The notes below the pieces were generated by a model, which was given only the letters and a program-made list of their open reading frames with translations, ran no database searches and had not been told where the DNA came from. A stretch of DNA of 64,000 nt from Symsagittifera roscoffensis (Eukaryota > Xenacoelomorpha > Acoela > Convolutidae): assembly GCF_963678635.1 (NCBI RefSeq), contig NC_087069.1:19320660-19384659 (forward strand), in the 5' to 3' direction. Shown piece after piece: positions 54,101-62,941 of the stretch (the stretch's first letter is position 1; each line of letters opens with the position of its first letter). Made by a program: the position numbers and the translations under genes.

Positions 54101-55353
54101 GTATCTGTTTTAGGTGCCTTCCAGGTCAGCACCGCTTCAACCGCTTCGGGATCTGGTCTCACTCCATGTTTGTCAACCAGGCGGCCCAGATACTTTATGG
54201 AATCCCTGAGGATTTCACACTTAGAGGGTTTGCATTTCAGACCCGCCTGTTTCATGCAAGAAAACACCTCCTCCAACCTCTCTATGTGGTCTTCTAAGGT
54301 TGGTGTTGCAATCACTACATCATCAACATAACACATGATGAGATTCCCATACTTCTTAGTGACGCTCGTGAGTGCCTGAGCCATCAGTCGCTGGAATGTG
54401 GCCGTCGCGTTGCACAATCCGAATGGCATCCTCTTCCACTGGAACAGTCCCAGCTCACACGCGAAACCTGTTTTCTCTCGATCATGCTTTCTGAGCGGCA
54501 CCTGCCAGAATGCTGAGCCCAAATCCAACGTTGTGAAGAACTTGGCGTCTCCCAGCTTGGATAGGCTCTCATCGATGCGGGGAATCGGGTATGCGTCCTT
54601 TATAGTCACTGCGTTCAGATAACGGAAATCACAACAAAATCTGAGTTGTCCCCCTTTCTTTTTCGCCATGACCACGCCACAAGCCCATGGGGACTTCGAC
54701 GGCTCGATCATGTCGTACTCCATTAACATCTCGATTTCCTTCCTACACGCTTCTGATTTATTTGGGGTCATTCTTCTCGCCCCTTCCCTATGAGGTACCG
54801 AGCCCTCTTCTATCTCAATCTCATGCTCTACGAAATTGCAACAACCTATGTCGGCCTTGTGTTTCGAAAAAACGTCTGCGTTCCGATTTAGCACCGCCTT
54901 GAGCGAATCTAGTTCCTTGTCAGATATTTTACCCTTCAGATGCTCTATCTCAGGTAGGACAGGCCTATTCGCTGCTAACTCTGCTTCCGTCGGCCTCTCA
55001 GGAAAGTTGGAACAACTAGACAGCCCATCATCTGTTTCCGACTTCATTGAAAACAACTTCCTAGAAGATTTCAATTCAATTACTCTTTTCATTATACATT
55101 CTTGGTTCGCATGTAATGGACACTTAGTTACATCAAACTTCTTCAAGTTCTCCACACTCAGAAAGTCTGTGTTCAGAGGCAAAGCGTAGCCAAGTTTCTT
55201 TCCCCTCTGTATTGTCACTGTTGTTGCTTCTGTGTTCAATAACACACTCACACACAGTCCGCTCTGAGTGAGTGAGAAGCTTCTTCCTAAAATAGCCGAG
55301 CTTTTACTGTTTGGATTTGGTACCAGACACCTGTCTGTCATTGCTGAGTTCAT
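51184..55353 (-). CDS. pol: Pol: reverse transcriptase, RNase H, linker, integrase
   Basis: A frame of 1,389 codons. RT is about residues 190-375, with FTTLDLGSAFWQVPL and the catalytic YVDD near 342-345. RNase H is about 480-605 (LDTDASVVAISG, then NADSLSKK). A linker of about 400 residues includes tandem LSGES/LSEESDTFEPV units (about 824-898). Integrase has HDQMGHQG..CLSCQQ (zinc domain) and a DD35E core: QIDHQKI, FQSDNGKAF and GLVERQNR. Typical Ty3/gypsy order, but protease is in the Gag ORF. The start ATG directly follows a TGA in this frame and overlaps the gag end by 50 bases in the +1 frame, so expression by +1 frameshift or reinitiation is likely. The RT and integrase catalytic residues are all present. 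Confidence 0.92.
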   Translation of the reverse strand: MNSAMTDRCLVPNPNSKSSAILGRSFSLTQSGLCVSVLLNTEATTVTIQRGKKLGYALPLNTDFLSVENLKKFDVTKCPLHANQECIMKRVIELKSSRKLFSMKSETDDGLSSCSNFPERPTEAELAANRPVLPEIEHLKGKISDKELDSLKAVLNRNADVFSKHKADIGCCNFVEHEIEIEEGSVPHREGARRMTPNKSEACRKEIEMLMEYDMIEPSKSPWACGVVMAKKKGGQLRFCCDFRYLNAVTIKDAYPIPRIDESLSKLGDAKFFTTLDLGSAFWQVPLRKHDREKTGFACELGLFQWKRMPFGLCNATATFQRLMAQALTSVTKKYGNLIMCYVDDVVIATPTLEDHIERLEEVFSCMKQAGLKCKPSKCEILRDSIKYLGRLVDKHGVRPDPEAVEAVLTWKAPKTDTQLMSFLGFANYYREFIKGYADKIYPMQRLMRNKGKKFTWTDEAQVSFENIKRELCEAPVLGMPTEKGMFVLDTDASVVAISGILHQEQEWNGRTVLRPIAYGSKVLSDTEMKYGAPKAEMFAVITFVEKYRAYLGSAPFKLRVDNRALAWLKTYSMDQSYIGRWIVRLDGYHMIIEHRTRDKHQNADSLSKKTEFYERLEEKQANQSEIKDGFSFLDKETYDKLPLTRWLDKSGHPIPGHPDLPVETAAEIKLLARGEPVPLDLLVRSNLVQQELTRLGINSIALLNKTVNVAPDVMGKLRDLLDREVDRHDREWMETMQRLTVTERTEKRPVSIRSRGVEQDCRSIVNQLVTSMPKEVLLRTSFTEYGTLNQNQATEEIRIRSKCSFTRRVHFTDAKEEYEPSPDCSSVDETMSGESDTFEPVKDDLSEESDTFEPVHDNLSGERLTRPPRGRILSGESGSKRSMDRVLSGESRNISNNLEYDVGESVDSSVDSGPQSGDNTSETTSNSDMSEIAIHSLLVDWKQRGLDRETHQDPDRDRYTSDEEGTVVDNAADELELIAVSKRPTRLLPHGTVVRTNLEPSVQEATPLKKIWCVKLMDDAHAPEIMSGQMNVVKTYLKARYRLSDLLRAQRNDRMTSSLKRWIENGAPDKGDLEEDSYKILKQFYLKRKDLLYLNKDGIVAYKRKEEDKVLYKYNSIVLPQLYQTELLFRSHDQMGHQGVDKGYNRIQKRFEWPGLKKACEKWIAACLSCQQAKDPRKLRFPLQSIESSGFNEVVQIDHQKICMTATGYNQVLVMIDHFTKYAEAAPCMTASAEETCDHLINVWIARHGCPITFQSDNGKAFVGDLTKELMKRSQVAQAHSTTYHPQTNGLVERQNRTLVSMLRVYCSRYMDDWDKHLPQVMGAYNSTEHSTTGISPHMMLTGHEKALPLTFFYPEYEGRTAAQTYVRDVIRRQQDLNDLCRRNTQQA
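55304..55353 (-). other. Gag/Pol overlap, +1 frame
   Basis: The pol ATG is out of frame with gag by +1 and lies 50 bases before the gag TAA ends. The window available for a +1 slip runs from the pol-frame TGA (directly before the ATG) to the gag TAA. Ty3-type elements use +1 shifts, but I see no copy of a known slip sequence. Confidence 0.7.
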
Positions 55354-58300
55354 TCAAGTTCCTCATCCTAAACGTTGCTACTACGGCTTGGTTCGGTTTT
55401 AATCTAACTTTTCGATCCAGAAAAATCGGCACCTTGGCCTGATTGATTAAGATCTTATTAAGGGGTCTTTTCTCATACTTTCTTTCAGGATCCTTGATCC
55501 TAATCAATCCGTCATTGAGATCGATCGTGACGTCAAAGTTGCGAACGAAATCCCTTCCTAGGATGAACTGGTCGGAATCATCCAAATTCTCTACTACTAG
55601 GAAGCTCATCCACAGATGTCTCCCTCCGAGCTGCAGTGAGATGATCGGGGTTCGTCCGGCGACATAGATCGCTCCCTGATTGGCAGCTGCCAACCTGATG
55701 TTTGTCGGTATGAGATCCGACCTATCAAAACCCATGTCGGTCCAAGTTTTGACTGGCATGACACTAACTACTGCTCCCGTGTCTAGCAGTCCCTTTACTG
55801 AAAGCTGTCTGCCTTGCACGTCCAGAACGTGTGCGGCCAGATCTGCCTCGCAACCAATATGCACAGCATCTTGTTCGAGCATCGCGTTGTGTCCGATTCG
55901 TCTGACCTTCAGCTCCTCTCGACCAATGTATATCCGGCCAACATGATCGTTCGCATCAGTTATGTGGGCTTTCGTGTAGATATTGATGCCATCCACATTC
56001 ATCAGAATCGGGTAAGGGCCATGGACATCGATATAATGTCCATCCACTTTCATCAGCCTCGGACCTCCCGTTGTGAGCAGCGCTCGCACTGCCCTGGAGT
56101 CCAGTTTGGGATCCTTCTCCTTCAGGTAGTCGGCATAGATGTCCAGGTGGACCAGCGTAATCTCGGATGGCTCGCTCAGGTTCTTGACCACCTGGTGCCC
56201 TGCGACTGAGATGATAGACATTATTTTGGTCCCCGCCTTCGTCATGCCGAAAGTCTTGCCAGATATAACGTTCAGTTTTAGTCCCTGTTTCTTGGGCTCT
56301 TTTTCGTCTTCTGCTCTTGTCGTCTTACTCAGGACATTAAGACTTTCCCGAAGATCTGTGCTCTCCAGCTCCGACCTTACCCATTGCTCCACTTCTTTCG
56401 TGGCTAGGTCCTGTTTGACATTCTGCAGAGCTGTCCTTGCCGCCAGGCCGTAATCCACCTTGAGTGGGCTAGACGACTCTGTTTCGAGGTTCGAGGCTAC
56501 CACCTCGTCAGGCCACGTCTTAACCTTTTTGGTCGTGAAAGTGCTCGGTGTCGTCTCCTTTTTCCGAGATTCAGCCTCGTTCATCAGACGTGCTCGACTG
56601 GCCTTGACACCCGAAAGCGCCTCTTCGTGGCGGGGATGTTTCGCGTCCGCTACTGCGTCCCAAAATTGAGTACAATCCGACTTGAAGTGTCCCTCCAAAT
56701 TACAGAAGAAACACCTCGGACCATATTTCATGATGAGCCCTCTCACGTACTCTTCATGATTCTCGTCGGTCGCGTCAGCGTCCTCGAGAAAGTGGCCTAT
56801 GGCCTTCATGTTCTGCTTGTATGCAGAACACGCAGAAACGTGATGGTCCATCGAACCACAATTCGCACACGACCTCTTCTTGTCCATGTCATCGCCAGGT
56901 TTGTACCAACTGGAATTCGCACCAGTGTTTGTCCCGCTATAGTTGCCATAATTGCTGTAACGGTTTTGCGCCCTCGGTTTTATGAGTAAATACTCGCGTG
57001 ACTTCATACGCAAGTCGTCGGGCGTGGGTACCTGGTCAAGCGACAGGGTGATGTGAGTGGCCAACATCGTCTTCAACTCCTCACTCCTTACTCCATCCAT
57101 GAACTTCGAAGCGATCGCCAAGTTTCGCTCGGATATTCTCTCATCCGGGTTACTTCTCCTCCTGAGCAGTTCAAGGTCATCCAAGAATTTATCTATTGAT
57201 TCTTCATCTCTCTGTCGCCTCTTCTCGAACTTCACCATGGCCTGGTGCCCTTGTACTCCAGAGCCGAAACGATTCAGCAGGATGTCGAATATCTTGCGAG
57301 CGCTGTCTCTCTCATTGGCTCTTTTCGCCATTACACAATTTAATGCAGTACCCTCCAGGTTGCTCGTCAGCGCGCTGCACTCTTGTTTCTTGGAGAGATT
57401 CTCTTCCTCAAAGTGTAACTTCATCACCTCTATCCAAGTATCAATGCAGCCATCTGACTCGTCTTTATATGACTTCGGCTTCTTCAGTGTTCTTCTTGAC
57501 CTCTCTCCTCTCTCGGTTGACTTCGAGAGCTTGGTGATGAATGTTTCAAGAGATCTGTTCAGAGGCTCAAACATCGAGGCATACATCGTTGTGTCTTGTG
57601 AGACTGTGGTCAGATCTGGTACTGAACTGACTTGTGGCACGGTTGGCAATCTTGTCTCCGGGGTGGTCTCTGCCTCCAGCGGTACTGGATTCGTCCAGCC
57701 AGGCCTCTGCGGGGCTGCCCTTGGCCACTCCTTGTTTCTATGCTCGTAGTTCGTTCTCGAGCTTTGCTGGGCTCTGGCACTGCTGCCCGTACCATCTGCA
57801 ACATTCGCATGGCGTGAGCGCTCCCTTGAGTTGGAATGCTCCTGCCAACTACTTCCGTTCAGGATCGCGTCAAGCTTCCGCATCATCAAGTCAGATTTGG
57901 CGTCCAACCTCTTTTCCAGGCCAGTCATCGTTTGGGCATAGGTACTATCATGATCGTTCAATAATCGCTCGATCTCTCTTGTCATCCTAGCCTCCCTTTC
58001 CTCTGACTCTTTCTTTGCCTGTGCCAAGCTCTCGGCCAGGCATTGATCGGTGTTGCGAATCAACTGAGCCTGATCAAACCTCGCCTGCGACTTCACGTGC
58101 GTTAGCTCATCTTTCAAACTCTCTCTAGCATGGTGAGCTCTCTCGTCAACTTGATCTATCTTCTTAGTCATGTCCCGCCTCAATTCATCCAGGCCATTCA
58201 TCACACCAGCGAACATGTCACTTATGTCACCAGCTGCCCTCAGTGGCGGGGTTAACCCCAGAGAAGATGAGTTCAGCTGCGGCGGTAGCCTAGTACTCGA

Positions 58301-59089
58301 TGACGCACCGTCCTTTTGCTTGTGCATTGACGTCATTAGTCTGTCAAACGTTGATGATGTTCCCATCGTTATCCCATCTGACGTAGGCCTGGTCGGCGAG
58401 ACTGATGACGCCTCCCTGCTCTTCTCATTCCTTGTGCACGGTGTGAAGTTTACATCCGGATGGGATGTCTCCGGGTAGTCATAACTGGAAGTTAAACCAA
58501 CAGTTGGTAGTGACGCCATGCGCTCGTCGTACAAAGACCTCCAACTCTTCTTGGCTTTCGAACCCGGTTGTTCTTCACTCGGGCTTATACTCGACATCAT
58601 CGCGTTGTTGCTCTGCTTGGCCAGAGATGAGTGGGTAATAGCCGGATGTGAGTATTCTCCCCTCCACCTGTGACTCTTGGTCTCCGATTTGGACATTCCC
58701 TTGAATAAGACTTCTTCTCGCGGCTCGACCTCGGAACGCTCCGAGGTCTCCTCTGTCCTTTCGACTTCCTCTCGTTCGAGGACCTCGTCTGGCTCAAAGT
58801 CGGGTCGAATGAGCGTTCGCTCCCCTTCGTCAAAGGGATCCACCAGCGTTCCGCTCGCAGGCTCGGCCTCGGCGCTCCGGCCTTGATTGCCATCGAGGTT
58901 TTTCTCGCTCCTTAGTTTCATTTCGATCACTGAAAGATCAGGTTGACTTTTAGTCGACTCGTCTTCAGCAAACGCGTCGGAAGCGCTGCTAAACGAGGTT
59001 TGGCTACGCCTAGTCCTAAATTTCCTCGTGCTTCCCTTGCTTAGCCTGGGAATTTTAGTAGTCGATCCTGACGAGTCCCTGCGCTGCAT
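55304..59089 (-). CDS. gag: Gag-protease polyprotein
   Basis: 1,261 codons from ATG (MQRRDSSGSTTKI). Order: a long S/T/E-rich disordered N-terminus; a coiled coil about 298-410 (DELRRDMTKKIDQVDERAHH onward); a retrotransposon-gag capsid domain about 540-690 (CIDTWIEVMKLHFEEENL to MLATHITL); two CCHC knuckles near 740 (CANCGSMDHHVSAC) and 792 (CFFCNLEGHFKSDC); then an aspartic protease near 1,095-1,180 with LLDTGAVVSVMP and the closing FILGRDF. Unusually large for a Ty3/gypsy Gag. The protease at its C-terminus, with Pol in another frame, means Gag and protease are made in equal amounts. Confidence 0.92.
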   Translation of the reverse strand: MQRRDSSGSTTKIPRLSKGSTRKFRTRRSQTSFSSASDAFAEDESTKSQPDLSVIEMKLRSEKNLDGNQGRSAEAEPASGTLVDPFDEGERTLIRPDFEPDEVLEREEVERTEETSERSEVEPREEVLFKGMSKSETKSHRWRGEYSHPAITHSSLAKQSNNAMMSSISPSEEQPGSKAKKSWRSLYDERMASLPTVGLTSSYDYPETSHPDVNFTPCTRNEKSREASSVSPTRPTSDGITMGTSSTFDRLMTSMHKQKDGASSSTRLPPQLNSSSLGLTPPLRAAGDISDMFAGVMNGLDELRRDMTKKIDQVDERAHHARESLKDELTHVKSQARFDQAQLIRNTDQCLAESLAQAKKESEEREARMTREIERLLNDHDSTYAQTMTGLEKRLDAKSDLMMRKLDAILNGSSWQEHSNSRERSRHANVADGTGSSARAQQSSRTNYEHRNKEWPRAAPQRPGWTNPVPLEAETTPETRLPTVPQVSSVPDLTTVSQDTTMYASMFEPLNRSLETFITKLSKSTERGERSRRTLKKPKSYKDESDGCIDTWIEVMKLHFEEENLSKKQECSALTSNLEGTALNCVMAKRANERDSARKIFDILLNRFGSGVQGHQAMVKFEKRRQRDEESIDKFLDDLELLRRRSNPDERISERNLAIASKFMDGVRSEELKTMLATHITLSLDQVPTPDDLRMKSREYLLIKPRAQNRYSNYGNYSGTNTGANSSWYKPGDDMDKKRSCANCGSMDHHVSACSAYKQNMKAIGHFLEDADATDENHEEYVRGLIMKYGPRCFFCNLEGHFKSDCTQFWDAVADAKHPRHEEALSGVKASRARLMNEAESRKKETTPSTFTTKKVKTWPDEVVASNLETESSSPLKVDYGLAARTALQNVKQDLATKEVEQWVRSELESTDLRESLNVLSKTTRAEDEKEPKKQGLKLNVISGKTFGMTKAGTKIMSIISVAGHQVVKNLSEPSEITLVHLDIYADYLKEKDPKLDSRAVRALLTTGGPRLMKVDGHYIDVHGPYPILMNVDGINIYTKAHITDANDHVGRIYIGREELKVRRIGHNAMLEQDAVHIGCEADLAAHVLDVQGRQLSVKGLLDTGAVVSVMPVKTWTDMGFDRSDLIPTNIRLAAANQGAIYVAGRTPIISLQLGGRHLWMSFLVVENLDDSDQFILGRDFVRNFDVTIDLNDGLIRIKDPERKYEKRPLNKILINQAKVPIFLDRKVRLKPNQAVVATFRMRNLNELSNDRQVSGTKSKQ

Positions 59090-59520
59090 AGTTTTTTACA
59101 AAATGAAGATATTCGTAATTTAATGGCAATGCAAACGCACCACAAACAAGTTTTAGTCAAATCACTTAACGCTGCCTACTCGACTCTGTCAGTATCAAAA
59201 TGTGTCTTAGATCTCTCACGACTAAACTAGTGACTCAGCTAAAGTTACACACAGGGTCTACCCAGTATTGATATAATGCCAACTCAACCCGGTCGTATAA
59301 TATAACAGTAACACTAAGTTTCCACAAGATATAATCGGTACACAAAACACAATCGATAATCAGATAAGAATATCCTACAGGTGACAGCGATCTTTTGTCA
59401 GTATCAATTTATCGCTACACAATTTATCAAGTCACTGCCTTGTTAAAATTAAACAATCTTTGATAAAAAGCAGTGATGATTCAGAAATAGATAAATAAAA
59501 CTTAGTCTTAAAGAAAAAGA

Positions 59521-59860
59521 CTTCCCCCAATCGGAACGATCCGAAAGAACGAAGCCCAGGACACAGTCTTCTCAAGTGGGTGTGTATTTGCCTAATACAC
59601 CCACCGAGGTCTTCTTTTGGGTGTCCTGCGATTGCCCGAGCTGTCCTACTAAGTAGCTCAAGGCAACCTCTTGGTCGAAAATTCGTCAAGTCTATGAAAA
59701 AGCTCTCCCACACTCGGACTGCTCCAAGTGCACGAGAGTAGGGAACAATTTTTCTACTCAAGTGGGCGTGTATTTGCTTAATACACCCACCGAGGTCTTC
59801 TTTTATTTGTTCCCGGATTGCCCGAACTTTCCTATTAAGTAGCTCAAGGCAACCACTCAA
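59521..59860 (-). repeat. Tandemly duplicated structured RNA element in leader
   Basis: Two copies (about 59521-59680 and about 59702-59860, offset 186). Each has an inner hairpin (GTGGGTGTGTATT..AATACACCCAC; 59576-59604 and 59762-59790) inside an outer stem: CAGGACAC/GTGTCCTG (59557-59564 with 59621-59628) in copy 1 and GGGAACAA/TTGTTCCC (59741-59748 with 59807-59814) in copy 2. Four of the eight outer pairs differ by compensatory changes, so pairing rather than sequence is conserved. A frame of 142 codons also spans both copies on the minus strand, but the covariation favours RNA structure. Confidence 0.7.
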
Positions 59861-60057
59861 CCAAAATCACAATCAAAAAAAATTTGTTCGGGTACTTCTA
59901 AGACACCCAATATAGAATCCAAAGTTGATCACGAATTTCCGGGTCAGAATGGGTTCTTATGATCCTGATAAGCACGCCTAATATTCTAATATAATCCTAA
60001 TTAAATGGATATTTTCCGTTTCCCAAATTGCCACAGAAGGTTTACTCAAGTCTCCTA

Positions 60058-60246
60058 CAAGGAGGGTCGCTAAAAGGTTTAAGACAAACCGGAGGGTTAC
60101 CTCGGAGGGTACCTCAATCACTCAAGTTACTTAGGAGGGTATCTTAATCACCCAAGTTACTTCGGAGGGTCCCCCTAAATTTACTAAGGAGGGTCAATAA
60201 GATGCTTAATACGCTCCGGAGGGTCACTTCGGAGGGTACCTCCAAA
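60058..60246. repeat. GGAGGGT repeat cluster in leader
   Basis: About nine copies of GGAGGGT, often as CGGAGGGTNACC or TTACTT(C/A)GGAGGGT, within 190 bases. More copies, in both orientations, are scattered up to 61960. In element sense they read ACCCTCC. Confidence 0.75.
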
Positions 60247-61638
60247 ATCAAGAAAAAGGGTTATATCACCGCAATAAAGCCTCTGAAAGCGGTCTACTTG
60301 ACTTAAAACTAGGTTGGCTGACACGGTCAACCTTCCCAGTTGAATAAAAAGATGTTTTGATAAAATTTTCTGCCGCTCGGAGGGTTGCCCGTTATTTGGA
60401 CCCTCCGAACCAACAAATTCTAAAAAAAATTTTCTTTTTCGAATTAATCAACCCAAAAACGGTTGCGATTCGGAAAAGTGGTCAAAAACGTCGACTTATG
60501 GTACCAAAATTATCCCGATCGGATAACTAGTCTTTGAGAAATCGTCAAAAACGCGTTCGTCAAAATGGCCTTTTTTCACCACCTATATAGGTTCTGAAAG
60601 ACTTTTTCCGCAATTCCGGTCAAAAGTGCCTAAAAATACTTGAAATGAGCGTAGCAGCCCTGTACGGCACTGGAATAATACAAAAAACCGGACCAAAATT
60701 GGTTTAGAAACAAAAATTTGGCCAAAAACTATCAAATTTGGACCCTCCGATTCCTTCCTTTTCCAAACCTTAAGTCGTTAGCTCTGTCCACGGAGCTACT
60801 CGGAGGGTTACCCAAAAATTTCTCTAGTAACCTAGCACGTTATGCTAGCACGCTCCTAACGCAAAAAATTTTATTGCTCTAACTCTAAAAACTCAAAAAC
60901 TCGATCCCCAAAACAGATTGACAAAATACAGAAAATTATCAAAATTTTGATCGAAAAATTTTCGTTTTTCTAACTTCTACTGAGTTTTTGCTCACGCGGT
61001 TTCTTTAGTGAAGGGGATCGAACTACGTAGCTACTCTCTATATAAAAGCTTTTAGCCTATCGGAAAAGCTCGGATATCCGAAAATTTGGGGGTCTACAGT
61101 TTGGTCGAGAATTGGTAATTTTCGACAAAAAGTGGGTGTTTTTTGGGTCTAAATAGGAGATAAGTAATATATAGTAAGGGTAATAATCTATTAATAGTCG
61201 TAAATAAATAGTACTATACCCTCCTTTGCACCAAAATATCCGAATTAAGACCCTTAACTCGGAAATTTGTAATCGATGGAGGGTACAATCGGACCGCGCC
61301 AATCGTGCCCCCCACCACTTAAGTTTTAAGGAAATAGTACCCGAACGATACTAAAATTGTGTCAACGATACCCAACAGTCGTTGTGGATGTTGTCCCTGA
61401 TGTCCTTGTTGAGTCTGGAACACGTCGGTGTCAGCTTGCCACTCTACCCTCCGGTCACCGGCAAAATCACCATTAACGTGCTTAAACACTCAAATTACAC
61501 ACGAGGGAGGGTATCCAACCCTTCACCAAAACACACAATCTTTCTATCAGAAACGATATAAATCAATCTGAAACAACAACAAATAGGAAGGTCAGATCAC
61601 ATCTCGTCCGGAAATAACATATAAACTGTCACTTTATG

Positions 61639-61663
61639 TTTTTTTTTTTTTTTTTTTTTTTTT
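61639..61663. repeat. Poly-T run
   Basis: A run of about 24 T on the plus strand (poly-A in element sense), followed by T-rich DNA with TTTTTGG/TTTTTGT units. Simple repeat. Confidence 0.8.
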
Positions 61664-62024
61664 ACTGTTTTTGGTCTTTTTTGGATTTTTTACTGTTTTT
61701 TGTACTTTTTTGTTTTCAAATAAATTTATTTTTGGCTTTTTCTTGGTTATACACTATTCTTGTTTGGTTTTACGCTTTCTCTTTAATTGTTTTTGGTCCT
61801 GGGGCCTCAGGACAAGTGGGCTCTAGATTTCCCACCTAACCCTCCGGCCCCCGGAATTTTCGGTGTTAACTAAGTTAAAAAGCTAAATTGTACTAGACGG
61901 AGGGTACGCACCTTCCCCCTAGTACAACAACGGTCATTAAGGCCTCTAGCTCGGACTTACGCGCGGAGCGGAGGGTACGTCGCTGAAACGCTTGCTGATC
62001 ATGATGGTTTCATGCTTTTAACAG

Positions 62025-62042
62025 GCCCACCCAGGAGCGCCA
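62025..62042 (-). promoter_or_regulatory. Primer-binding site
   Basis: In element sense TGGCGCTCCTGGGTGGGC starts 12 bases after the LTR end (GTTACA). It begins with TGG, the complement of a tRNA CCA end. The rest fits an acceptor arm and T-stem of a tRNA ending CCACCCAGGAGCGCCA (acceptor CAGGAGC, T-stem CCACC). An asparagine tRNA is my best guess, from memory of its T-arm. Confidence 0.65.
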
Positions 62043-62054
62043 TAAAAACGTCTA

Positions 62055-62941
62055 TGTAACATTCGCTCAAATATCACACAGCGACGGAGCGTAGAAAAAG
62101 TACCTATTGACGACTGGCAGGCGTCAGTTACCTTGATTCCACTCGTTTTTCACCGTCTCGACCTTGCCAGTTGATTTTCTGGTCTGTCTAGGGCAAAGTA
62201 AAAAGTTACCATTTTTAGGCCATCAGTCAAACGACTTTTGATCAGCTTTCGTTTGCATGCGAACACAACCACATAGCTGAGTCTCGGATCCTCAGACTAC
62301 GTGATTGTCATTAAAAACACGGCTCAAACAACTTATTTTTATATGTTTTTGTGTGACAGTTTTATATTAAATCCATTGGAGATGGATTGACCCTTTCCTT
62401 TTTCTATCTACTCATGCTCTGAAATATTGAAATAATATCGGTGTTTAATTGATCTCTAGGACATTACAGCAGCTGTTATAGTTAGTTTACCCAGTCCCTT
62501 CACATATGACAGTCTCTGGGGGACCAAGCCTCCGCTCCCGTGATTTTCTTGAGATAACACTCTTATCTCCTATATTTCGTGTCCCGGGAGGGTTCCGTGG
62601 TATTTCTCTTCCCCCCACTGAAGCCTCCGTCTCCACAAATATCCGTCACTAAGGTCCTTATCGTGTGTTATTGCCACGATAAGAGGCTCCGTAATTTTCC
62701 TGTCTCGGATACAACTGTTCTTCGCAATTTCTCTCGTTGTTCTGATTTTCGTTTTTTTTATTCATAATGGCCGTCTTTTCTCTATTTCTCAGAAATGTTC
62801 TCCTTCAAATCGAAATTTTAAAAATCAAAATTCCAGAACATTCTGACCCTCCGTCGCAACACTTTTTTGTTCATAAAGCCTTTAGTCACTCTTTTTTCTG
62901 TCGCGGGAAGGTTGTGCTGTGTCATCCGGCAGAATGGCACA
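62055..62941 (-). repeat. 5' LTR of the minus-strand element
   Basis: 887 bp, TGTAACATTCGC to GGCACA, nearly identical to 43566-44451. Hairpins at 62551-62569 and 62657-62683 match those of the other LTR. It should hold the promoter for minus-strand transcription. Confidence 0.9.

Larger units (their letters stand above)
59090..62024 (-). other. Long 5' leader of the element
   Basis: About 2.9 kb between PBS and gag with no convincing protein gene. It contains a duplicated hairpin (59521-59860), many GGAGGGT/ACCCTCC motifs and a poly-T run on the plus strand. Such a length is unusual and suggests RNA signals (packaging, internal initiation) or lost coding sequence. Confidence 0.6.
43566..62941 (-). 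mobile_element. Near-complete Ty3/gypsy LTR retrotransposon with macro-domain Pol and ORF3
   Basis: Minus-strand element of 19.4 kb. The order in its own sense is 5' LTR (62941-62055), PBS (62042-62025), 3 kb leader, Gag-PR, Pol (RT-RNase H-IN plus extension), intergenic hairpins, ORF3 in two frames, 3' UTR, purine-rich tract, 3' LTR (44451-43566). The two LTRs differ at about eight positions by eye (about 99% identity), so insertion is fairly recent. No matching target-site duplication is visible: left flank agttg, right flank ttgct. Amber codon, frameshift and large deletion make this copy probably non-autonomous now. Confidence 0.92.

Noticed and set aside
57057-57749. 230-codon plus-strand frame opposite gag
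   Set aside because: Antisense shadow of the Gag-PR frame, with no motifs of its own.
59432-59860. 142-codon minus-strand frame with an internal protein repeat
   Set aside because: The repeat is explained by the duplicated hairpin; compensatory stem changes favour RNA structure. Kept as repeat, not CDS.
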